From JAQVWU01 sp964628455 (GTDB lineage: Bacteria; Bacillota; Clostridia; Oscillospirales; CAG-272), in assembly GCA_964628455.1 (NCBI GenBank), contig CAZVPD010000027.1:1-26967 (forward strand): 26,967 nt of DNA. The letters run 5' to 3'. Both the position numbers and the translations under genes were made by a program. The notes beneath the pieces were generated by a model. That model did no database searches. It had not been told where the DNA came from and worked only from the letters and a program-made list of their open reading frames with translations. Positions 15,287 to 22,254 of the stretch are shown one piece after another (the first letter of the stretch is position 1; every line of letters begins with the position of its first letter).

Positions 15287-18177
15287 TATATTTTTACGCT
15301 TCCCGACAGACCCGAATGCCTGCGTTCGTGCTGCATAAAATTGACCATGCTGTTTGTCACTCTGATCTCGAGGGTGTTGGTTCCGGCGGAGACAAGAGCC
15401 GAAATATCCGCCGTCCACGGCTTCCACAGTCTGACCGCGGCGCTCCTGCCGTTCACGAGGATTTCGGCGGCGTCCGCGATATCCGTCAGTTCGACTACGG
15501 CGGCGGACGGTTTCTCCTCAAAATACAGGTCGCACGCGTAGACGCCCGTGCCGGAATAATACGGATACCCCTGCCCGGTCCACGAACCCGTATTGATCAG
15601 GGAAACCTCTTCGCCGAGGACGGACTTACCGTCCTTTCCGGTGACTTTGAAATCACCCAGAAGTTTTGCGGGAGAGGTCAGAAGATGGGGTTCGCCCGAC
15701 CATGGAGAATGCTTTATGACGATTTCAAGGCTGTTTGATCCCTCAAGCGTTCCGTTCGTCAGGTCCGCAAGCTTGAATTTCTTATCGGTGACACTTTCCT
15801 CCGAAACCGGGACAGGATGTCCGTTGAGGCTGACCGAGACGTCCGCCAGCCCCATGAAAGCCGTGCGGTATTCGATGTCGTCCAGCATGAGCATGAGCCT
15901 GCCGGGCTTTTTTTCTGCCGTAAACGTATTTTTGTAAACGAATTCCGAGCCGAAAGTGAATACCCGAACATTGAAGGTCCAGTTTTCGAGCGGGAAGACG
16001 TTCATCCCCTCGATGCGGAACCGCCAGGGTCCGTCGAGTGTTTTCGTTTCCGGGAGCACGGGCGCGGGATTTTTCGGCGGATAGGATCCGTATTTTTCTC
16101 CTATGGCGACAAGGAGGGACGAAAGCGGGCCGAAAACATGCGTAAAACAGGTTCTGCCCTGTTCCTCCCGGCAGACAAGGCCATAGATACCGCCGTCCTC
16201 GGCGTCAAGGACAGCGGCGCCGCCGCAGGCTTTGGCCGAAATCTCCGCCGAAACGGTCTTTTCCGAAGTGTTTGCGAAAAAGAAAATATCCCATCCGTCC
16301 CCTGTCCGGTGCAGGCAGCGGAGTTCCCTGCTTCCTTCGCCGGTTATGACCGCGTCGGCCGCTCCGCAGGAGAGGACGAAATCCGCAAGAATGGTTTCAA
16401 ACAGCGCAAGGTCTTCACGGTTGTCTAAATCGAGGGCCGGGACGCCGCCGGGAGCATCGCCGTTAAAAACGAGTGTTTTCCCGCCCGAAGCGGTAAAAGA
16501 GGCGATTTTTTCTGCCGCGGCATCGGGGAGAGCCTTCATCGAGGGGACAAAGAGCACGTCATACGAGCGGTCCGCAATGCGCAGCCCCCCGTCCTCGGCG
16601 GTACAGGATTCGAGATCATGTTCGCCGAGGATGTCATAGCCGCAGTGCAGTTTCATCAGCCCGGCGCAAAGCAGGTCGTAAACGTCGCTGATCCGCTTGT
16701 CCTCCTCCCGCTGAAAGCCGGGAACATAACAGGCGCGGAACGCGCTGAGCGGATAGAGGACGGCCGCGTGCGAAGCGTCTTTCCCGCAGGAAAGCGCATA
16801 GGACAGGCGGGCGGTATAATCCGCGAAAATTCTATACAGGGGCCAGAAGGTGTTGTGCATGTGACAGGGGGGAGCGTCGTATTTTCGGAATCCCTCGATG
16901 CTGTAAAAGAAAGCGTGGACGCACAGCTGATTGATCCCGAGCGCGTATTCCCAGTCGACGATGCGCTTCATGGCCTGCGGGCTGAGCGCCCAACCGCCGA
17001 GGCCGAAGCTCTCGCTGATGACCCTGTTTCTGCCCGACAGGTGCGCGGCCGAAGAGACGATTTTGAGACCCTGGACGTTCGTCTTCATCTTCGGCAGGTG
17101 CGCTGCGTTTCCGACCATGTATGACATGTCCGGCTGTTCCGCGAAGCTGCAGAGCTGGTCGGTGCCCGGCATGTCGAAGTGCCGTAGATTTTTCAGGATA
17201 TTGCCCTGGAAGAGATGGTTGAAATAGAGGCCTTCCTCCAGCAGGACATGCCCGGTCAGCAGAAGACCGTGCCTGCGGCACCATCCGGCGTATTGCCTGA
17301 AGAAATTATCCTCGTAAAGGCCGCTTACGATTTTCCAGTAAAGCTTACGGACAGCACCGTCCTCATCGCCGGTTCCGCAGAAAAGCGCGGTCAGGATCCG
17401 GGCCGGTTCATACCCGGCCGTATGCATCAGCGGAAAGATCTTCTCGTCCCAGGCAAGCACCCTGCCGTCTTTGCGCGCGATATACCAGTTGAGGTCCTGA
17501 TGCCACGGGAGTAGGGTCGGCTCGTCGGTAAAAACGCCTTTTATGACTGTGCCGAAATACCTGCCGAGTTTCCGCGCGTATTTTTCATGCGTCAGTTCGA
17601 TAAAAAGCCGTACCGCTTCCGGATTCATGTAGTCGATGCCGAAAATCCTGCCGTTTGGATTGTCCACGATCCTCAGGGAATAGACGGCCGCCCTGATTTC
17701 TTCACCGGACGGATTCAGGACGGTCAGCATGCCGTCCGCGCATTCCGCTTCGAGCGGCAGGCCGTCCTGAACGCGGCAGACTGCCGGAACTTCGCCGTCC
17801 CCCGCGCCGATGACATTGACGCCCGGTTGGAGCGTGATCTCGGAGCATTCCATGTACCTGTTCCTGTATTCCCTGCGGCTGCTGACCTTCAGGTCGGCGA
17901 TGCCGCTCGGAAAAGGATTCTCGTCGTAGAGCCAGACTTCCATCTCAAGCCGCTCCGCTTCTTCGACGCAGAGCAGGACCGCGTCGAACCATGCGTCGGA
18001 CAGGTATTCCGTCTCCAGGCCGAAGCGCGCGTGGATAAAAAAGCCGCCGATGCCCTTATCGCGCATCTCGCCGATCTGCCTCAGCAGCTCGCTTTTTTCC
18101 AGCCTGGAGTTCCAGAACCAGAACGGTTTTATCCGGTATTCCGCGGACGGGTCCGCGAACAGAGTGGAACTGAACAT
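15277..18177 (-). CDS. GH106-like glycoside hydrolase (alpha-L-rhamnosidase-related)
   Basis: A 966-residue protein without a signal peptide. The N-terminal barrel begins IKPFWFWNSRLEKSELLRQ with GIGGFFIHARFG (42-53) and VWLYDENPFPSG (81-92), typical of the large GH106-like family annotated as alpha-L-rhamnosidase or glycosyl hydrolase. Candidate acidic residues are Glu219 in FTDEP, Glu314/315 in HVLLEEG and Glu389 in SESFGLGG. From about residue 700 beta-sandwich domains follow (LDGPWRFRIEG, and a GH2-type sugar-binding domain around GTGVYACDLYF and DIADAAEILVNG). It probably cleaves a deoxy-sugar or uronide linkage from an imported oligosaccharide; the exact specificity is unknown. It is the last of three minus-strand genes, 115 bases after the previous one, with a cre-like site in that gap. 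Confidence 0.78.
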   Translation of the reverse strand: MFSSTLFADPSAEYRIKPFWFWNSRLEKSELLRQIGEMRDKGIGGFFIHARFGLETEYLSDAWFDAVLLCVEEAERLEMEVWLYDENPFPSGIADLKVSSRREYRNRYMECSEITLQPGVNVIGAGDGEVPAVCRVQDGLPLEAECADGMLTVLNPSGEEIRAAVYSLRIVDNPNGRIFGIDYMNPEAVRLFIELTHEKYARKLGRYFGTVIKGVFTDEPTLLPWHQDLNWYIARKDGRVLAWDEKIFPLMHTAGYEPARILTALFCGTGDEDGAVRKLYWKIVSGLYEDNFFRQYAGWCRRHGLLLTGHVLLEEGLYFNHLFQGNILKNLRHFDMPGTDQLCSFAEQPDMSYMVGNAAHLPKMKTNVQGLKIVSSAAHLSGRNRVISESFGLGGWALSPQAMKRIVDWEYALGINQLCVHAFFYSIEGFRKYDAPPCHMHNTFWPLYRIFADYTARLSYALSCGKDASHAAVLYPLSAFRACYVPGFQREEDKRISDVYDLLCAGLMKLHCGYDILGEHDLESCTAEDGGLRIADRSYDVLFVPSMKALPDAAAEKIASFTASGGKTLVFNGDAPGGVPALDLDNREDLALFETILADFVLSCGAADAVITGEGSRELRCLHRTGDGWDIFFFANTSEKTVSAEISAKACGGAAVLDAEDGGIYGLVCREEQGRTCFTHVFGPLSSLLVAIGEKYGSYPPKNPAPVLPETKTLDGPWRFRIEGMNVFPLENWTFNVRVFTFGSEFVYKNTFTAEKKPGRLMLMLDDIEYRTAFMGLADVSVSLNGHPVPVSEESVTDKKFKLADLTNGTLEGSNSLEIVIKHSPWSGEPHLLTSPAKLLGDFKVTGKDGKSVLGEEVSLINTGSWTGQGYPYYSGTGVYACDLYFEEKPSAAVVELTDIADAAEILVNGRSAAVRLWKPWTADISALVSAGTNTLEIRVTNSMVNFMQHERRHSGLSGSVKIYYS

Positions 18178-18250
18178 AAACGCACCGCCTTATGAGTGTT
18201 AAGATTCGGGATCATTCCGGCAAAGGACAGGATATATAACAGTATTTTCG

Positions 18251-18264
18251 TGAAAACGCTTTTC
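18251..18264 (-). promoter_or_regulatory. cre-like catabolite-responsive element
   Basis: On the minus strand the site reads GAAAAGCGTTTTCA. It fits the cre consensus TGWNANCGNTNWCA at every fixed position except the first two bases. It lies about 75 bases upstream of the GH106-like ATG, in the gap after the preceding glycosidase gene. It could bind CcpA or another LacI-family regulator. No convincing promoter is visible beside it. Confidence 0.35.
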
Positions 18265-18292
18265 GGACCGTTTATCCGGCCGGATCATGCGG

Positions 18293-21049
18293 TCACACGC
18301 GGCCGGATTCCGGCCGGTTTTGACCGTCAAACAGAAGCCAGCCGTACTGGTCGGGATTCAGCGGGCTCTGGGCCAGCCGTCCGCAGACGGAGGGACGGCG
18401 CACCCAGAAGGCGCGGCCTTTTTCGCTTTCGATGACGACGTTCAGGCGAAGCGGATTAAAACGGCAGGCGCAGGGGCGCTCGATCTCCGCAAGCGGGACC
18501 GTGACGGTGACCTGCCCGTCTTCTCCGGTTTCCGCCGGCAGCAGGCGGATGATTTCGGGCGGGCGCAGCTCGTCCGGGATCCGGAGTATCATCCTGCCGG
18601 TCTCCGGGTCAAAACGCCAGACGCGCTCCGGCCAAAGCCGGCGCGGCATCAGGTGCAGCTCGAAGGGTTTCGCTTTTTCCGGAAAACCGATCTGCAGCAT
18701 CAGGCAGCTGTCGGTATAAAAAGCGCGGAAGTGCCCTGCCGGAGAGCCGTCCTCCGCGGTCAGCTGCAGCGCGGGTTCCGGTTCGTCCGGAGCGCGGCGG
18801 CAGATACAGAACGGGCGGTCGGGTTCCTGCCCGGTATACGCCGGAAAGGGCAGAAGGCCCTTGAGCAGCCTTTTTTCGATTTCGGGCAGCTCCCTGCGCA
18901 GAACGTTATCGAGCTGCTCCGTGCGGGCGTGAAGCTTTTCGGGCCAGAACCGGAATCCCTCATGTTCCGAATTAAAACCCAGCGCGGGATCACCTGCGCA
19001 GCAGACGGCAAGGGCGCGGCTGTTTACCGCCTCCGCCTCGAGCAGCTCACGGATCTGGCTCAGGCAGTCGAGGGCAGGTCCGCCCGTCAGGTCGGCCATC
19101 GCCTCGCGCAGCTGATAAAACCGCAGGATATTGCAGCAGCTGTCAAACAGGATGCCGAGGGCGCGGGCTGTGCCGATATCGCGCATGCGCTCCGTGTCTC
19201 CGGCGAAAGCCGGCGCGGTCTTTTCGAGGTGACCGAGTCCTTCCCGCCAGGTCCGGCTCATGCGGGCTGTCAGCAGAAGGGCTTCTTCCATCGTAAAGGC
19301 GTCCTGCAGGCATTCGCCGATGCGGTCGCCCTGCACGGGGTATTCCGGCATGTATTTCCAGTTGGGGATCAGGGGCAGGTTCACCGGGATCAGGTACAGC
19401 GGCCAGACGGGTCCGTCGTGGACCGGAGCGTAATAGCCGAAGACGTGGTAAACGGGATACTGCGCATACGCCTCCCTGAAAAGCTCCCAGGCCCGGACGA
19501 CGTCTCCGCTGTAAGGTCCCCAGTCCGGCCGCGCCAGGCTGTACAGAAAATCCTCTCTGTTCCCGTTCATCGGTTCGAAGGACAGCCGGCCGGCCGCCCT
19601 CGTCATCGGGGAGGGGTAGTTGCCGAAATACCAGCTCTGCATGGCGCCGCTGACGCCGAGTTCGTGCATCTGCCGGTATTTGTCGTACAGAATGCCCGGC
19701 ACGGGGACATGGGTGACCGAGGCGACTTCGTGCGAACAGCCTGTCTGCAGCTTGGCGAAGATACGCGTGCCGTTTTTTCCCGCCTTGAGGGCGGCGGAAC
19801 GGAAAAATTCGCCCGGACCGGTATAGGACAGCCAGTAGTCGTCGGCGCGCCGGACGCGGCCCAGCTGTTCCGTCAGCCCGCCCGATTCGAAATTATGCTG
19901 CAGGATGACCTGTCGGGGCAGCCTGCCGGCAGCGGAGACCGTGGCGGCTTCGCCCCAGAGGAGATACTGTGAATAGGGCCAGGAAATAAATTCGGCTTCG
20001 GGGGCTGCGGAATGCATGCCCTGCTCCAGGCTTGTCAGCACATCCGCGAGGATGTCGCACGGGTCCCGTCCCGCGCAGCGCGGGCAGTTGTTGTTTTCGG
20101 GATGCCAGGAGGCGCAGTGGGTCAGGCGTTCGCCGACGCTGATATCGATCATGCCTCCCAGACCGGGCACTTCGAGGAAAAGTGTCCTGGCCGCTTCATA
20201 TAGGAAAGTCCGTGCAAGGCCGGAGGAAGGGCAGAAGCAGGTCAGCCCCGCCTGGCGGTTGCCGAGAAGCTCCGGGTAATCCTTTTCATACAGGCGGATA
20301 TCGGAATAGCGGCTGTGTCCGCGTTCATCGATGAACGCGGTCGGTTCGATGTAAAAGACAAAGACGCGTATGCCGTAGCGGGCGCAGCGCCTGACTGTTT
20401 CGCGCAGTTTCGGCAGATGTACGCCGGCCCTCCGTCCGAAACCGGGCAGGACCGTGACCGGCACGGTGTCCCGGAAGGCAACGGTCAGCCACAGGGCGTT
20501 GACCCCTTCGTGGGCCAGGCGGTTGAGGTATTCGTCAGGATAATAATTGACGTCGTCCTCAAGCTCGTCGCGGTTCATCGGCGGACGCTTGATAGGTCCG
20601 AAAAAACAGCGCGACAGGCGCGTCCGTATAAAAGGCCGTTTTTCCGTCCGCCCGAAAGGCAGGACCGGAGCCCCCTCCCCCAGAATGCTCTCCTCGATAA
20701 AGACAAGGCCGCGGCGGATTCCTTCCGTGTCGGCAGCCTGCAGGGTCAGACCTTCGGCATCCGCGGTGAAGCGGAACATTTCCCGGCATTCTGTCGATGC
20801 TTTCTCGACAATCAGCTTCACGGCTTCGCCGTCCCGGACACCGGTCCCGAGCATCAGGCAGAAACGACCGAAGTCGGCGAGGGCCGTCTCGAGCAATCCG
20901 TCCGGGTCGTCAAAGTTCATCAGCACCTCAAGTCCGCCGGCAAGCGATAATTCTCCCTCTGCCGCGGGCCTTTCCCGCCAGAAAACGGGCTTTGCGGCAT
21001 GCAGCGGTTTCTGCAGTTCTCCGATAAATTTCCATTCCGGTTCCCGCAC
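18293..21049 (-). CDS. Putative glycoside hydrolase with hexosaminidase-like N-terminal domain
   Basis: About 918 residues, no signal peptide. Residues 60-135 look like the alpha/beta domain that precedes the barrel in GH20/GH67-type enzymes (LTLQAADTEGIRRGLVFIEES). From about residue 140 a barrel seems to start (RPFIRTRLSR; YYPDEYLNRLAHEGVNALWL), with a VFYIEPTAFIDERG segment, a GGMIDISVGE strand and a Cys-Pro-Arg-Cys pair in NNCPRCAGRDPCD. That arrangement recalls DUF4838-like and other uncharacterised glycosidases; the family cannot be fixed by eye. A helical region (about 570-740) and a C-terminal beta domain follow. Start: GTG at 21047-21049 with AAGGGG 8 bases upstream; a GTG three codons earlier abuts that site. 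It follows the phosphodiesterase by 63 bases. Confidence 0.65.
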   Translation of the reverse strand: MREPEWKFIGELQKPLHAAKPVFWRERPAAEGELSLAGGLEVLMNFDDPDGLLETALADFGRFCLMLGTGVRDGEAVKLIVEKASTECREMFRFTADAEGLTLQAADTEGIRRGLVFIEESILGEGAPVLPFGRTEKRPFIRTRLSRCFFGPIKRPPMNRDELEDDVNYYPDEYLNRLAHEGVNALWLTVAFRDTVPVTVLPGFGRRAGVHLPKLRETVRRCARYGIRVFVFYIEPTAFIDERGHSRYSDIRLYEKDYPELLGNRQAGLTCFCPSSGLARTFLYEAARTLFLEVPGLGGMIDISVGERLTHCASWHPENNNCPRCAGRDPCDILADVLTSLEQGMHSAAPEAEFISWPYSQYLLWGEAATVSAAGRLPRQVILQHNFESGGLTEQLGRVRRADDYWLSYTGPGEFFRSAALKAGKNGTRIFAKLQTGCSHEVASVTHVPVPGILYDKYRQMHELGVSGAMQSWYFGNYPSPMTRAAGRLSFEPMNGNREDFLYSLARPDWGPYSGDVVRAWELFREAYAQYPVYHVFGYYAPVHDGPVWPLYLIPVNLPLIPNWKYMPEYPVQGDRIGECLQDAFTMEEALLLTARMSRTWREGLGHLEKTAPAFAGDTERMRDIGTARALGILFDSCCNILRFYQLREAMADLTGGPALDCLSQIRELLEAEAVNSRALAVCCAGDPALGFNSEHEGFRFWPEKLHARTEQLDNVLRRELPEIEKRLLKGLLPFPAYTGQEPDRPFCICRRAPDEPEPALQLTAEDGSPAGHFRAFYTDSCLMLQIGFPEKAKPFELHLMPRRLWPERVWRFDPETGRMILRIPDELRPPEIIRLLPAETGEDGQVTVTVPLAEIERPCACRFNPLRLNVVIESEKGRAFWVRRPSVCGRLAQSPLNPDQYGWLLFDGQNRPESGRV

Positions 21050-21112
21050 GTCGGTCACCCCTTATCGTTTGTTTTATTTCAGGCTGCGGATTCTTCGAAT
21101 TCTGCCGTCGTT

Positions 21113-21889
21113 TTACGGCAGCAGATCACGGCCTTCCCATTCGGGGTCGGGCTCGGTGCCAAGAATCCGGGCGGCAGTCGGCGCGATATCGATGATTCCG
21201 GCCTGTCCGATCTTTCCGGTCTTCCTTTCGGGTGTCCGGATGATCAGCGGGATCAGCATATCCTCATCCGCATTGCTGCCGTGCGAGCGGCCGTGACCGC
21301 CGTGGTCGGAGGTTATGATGACGGTGTAGTTTGCGGGAAGACCGGCGATGACACGGCCGGCAGTGTACCAGGACGCACTCACGGCTTCGAGATAGCGGTC
21401 GCTCATCCAGCCGTGGTCATGGCCGGCCGCGTCGGTCAGGCCCAAATAGAGAAAGGTGAAATCGGGGTCAAAGGAACCGATAAAGGAGATCGCGGCGTCG
21501 GCCGCGAGTTCATTGGCTTTTTCGTATGTGTAGACATGTCCGGAAATGTAGCAGGAATGCGCCAGCGAGTCGGGCTGCGCAAGGTCACGCAGTTCCCCCC
21601 AGTTATAGAAAAACGCGCTTTGCTTTCCTGCGGACCTGAGGACTTCGCATAAGCCCCGCACGGGCCGTACCTGGGGTGTGTAGGTGTTGGTCAGTATCCC
21701 GTGCCGTTCGGCGGGGACTCCCAGAAAAAGCGACATATGGCAGGGAAGGGTTACCGACGGCATGACGGTTCGTGCGGAAAGCGTATACAGGCTTTCGCTC
21801 AGAATTTTGTCCGCGGTCGCGTTTCTGCAGGCTGCTATGGAATCGGGACGCATCCCGTCCGAAAGGATGAGCAATACTTTGTTATCCAT
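21113..21889 (-). CDS. Alkaline phosphatase-superfamily phosphodiesterase (NPP/type I phosphodiesterase-like)
   Basis: A 258-residue enzyme of the nucleotide pyrophosphatase/phosphodiesterase branch. The first metal aspartate is in LILSDGMRPDS (residues 6-16). The nucleophile is probably the Thr of MPSVTLPCH, the counterpart of the Thr in NPP enzymes. DAAGHDHGW and ITSDHGGHGRSHG supply the remaining Asp/His ligands of the two zinc ions. Length is short for an NPP but fits compact bacterial members. No signal peptide, so it is cytoplasmic. The substrate may be a phosphorylated sugar or a nucleotide sugar, given the two glycosidase genes downstream. Start: ATG at 21887-21889; GGAGGA lies 12 bases upstream. 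First gene of the glycan unit, behind the promoter at 21995-22023. Confidence 0.82.
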   Translation of the reverse strand: MDNKVLLILSDGMRPDSIAACRNATADKILSESLYTLSARTVMPSVTLPCHMSLFLGVPAERHGILTNTYTPQVRPVRGLCEVLRSAGKQSAFFYNWGELRDLAQPDSLAHSCYISGHVYTYEKANELAADAAISFIGSFDPDFTFLYLGLTDAAGHDHGWMSDRYLEAVSASWYTAGRVIAGLPANYTVIITSDHGGHGRSHGSNADEDMLIPLIIRTPERKTGKIGQAGIIDIAPTAARILGTEPDPEWEGRDLLP

Positions 21890-21934
21890 CTTTTTTATCT
21901 GTCCTCCGGTGATTTTATTCGGAGATCTCCTGTT

Positions 21935-21959
21935 GTAAAACCGCTTAGGCCGGTTTTGC
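21935..21959. repeat. Inverted repeat, candidate operator of the glycan operon
   Basis: GTAAAACCG (21935-21943) and CGGTTTTGC (21951-21959) are 9-base arms with one mismatch around 7 bases. The repeat lies between the predicted transcript start (near 21988) and the start codon at 21889, where a bound repressor would block elongation. No regulator gene is adjacent, so the protein is unknown. Confidence 0.45.
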
Positions 21960-21994
21960 ACCGTAAAAACGCGGTATTCTTTTGATCTTCACCC

Positions 21995-22023
21995 ATCATA
22001 GCACAATGATGCGGATTTTTCAA
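21995..22023 (-). promoter_or_regulatory. Sigma-A-type promoter of the glycan operon
   Basis: On the minus strand TTGAAA (22018-22023) and TATGAT (21995-22000) are 17 bases apart. The predicted start near 21988 leaves a leader of about 100 bases that contains the inverted repeat at 21935-21959. Confidence 0.75.
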
Positions 22024-22032
22024 GATAAAATG

Positions 22033-22068
22033 CAGCGGGTCCGGTTCGTTCGGGATACGGACCCGCTG
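22033..22068. other. Perfect 11-bp hairpin between divergent promoters
   Basis: CAGCGGGTCCG (22033-22043) pairs exactly with CGGACCCGCTG (22058-22068) around a 14-base loop. It lies outside both predicted transcripts, between the promoters of the glycan operon and the hydrogenase operon. On the minus strand it is followed by ATTTTATCTT, so it could be a weak terminator that insulates the two units. Otherwise the stretch 22069-22119 shows nothing I can name. Confidence 0.45.
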
Positions 22069-22119
22069 TAACGGAAAATATAAAATGGTATGAATCCCGT
22101 ATTCTGACGGCGCCGATAC

Positions 22120-22148
22120 TTGACAGAACACGCCTTCTATGGTAAAAT
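22120..22148 (+). promoter_or_regulatory. Sigma-A-type promoter of the hydrogenase operon
   Basis: TTGACA (22120-22125), 17-base spacer, TAAAAT (22143-22148). The start near 22155 gives a leader of about 100 bases. TCCCGTGC in the leader can pair with GCAC-AT-GGGA about 20 bases on, forming a bulged hairpin of unknown role. Confidence 0.78.
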
Positions 22149-22213
22149 GTTTTTATGGAAATGTCCCGTGCGGCCGCTTGAAATGCACATGGGATCCGGG
22201 ATGGAATAAACAG

Positions 22214-22237
22214 AATAATATGACGTAAAATATTATT
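22214..22237. repeat. A/T-rich inverted repeat before hydB
   Basis: AATAATAT (22214-22221) and ATATTATT (22230-22237), perfect 8-base arms around 8 bases. It ends 7 bases before the GAGG ribosome binding site of hydB. It may be an operator or a weak mRNA hairpin near the ribosome site. It does not match the classical Rex box. Confidence 0.4.
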
Positions 22238-22254
22238 ATTTAAGAGGAAATGGT

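Noticed and set aside
18287..19972. Long plus-strand open frame (561 codons) opposite the 918-residue glycosidase
   Set aside because: Arg/Gly/Gln-rich shadow product without family resemblance; the minus frame is longer, has domain features and a ribosome binding site.
22149..22254. Rex operator before hydB
   Set aside because: No TTGTTAA/TTAACAA or TTGTGA/TCACAA inverted pair is present; only the unrelated A/T-rich repeat.
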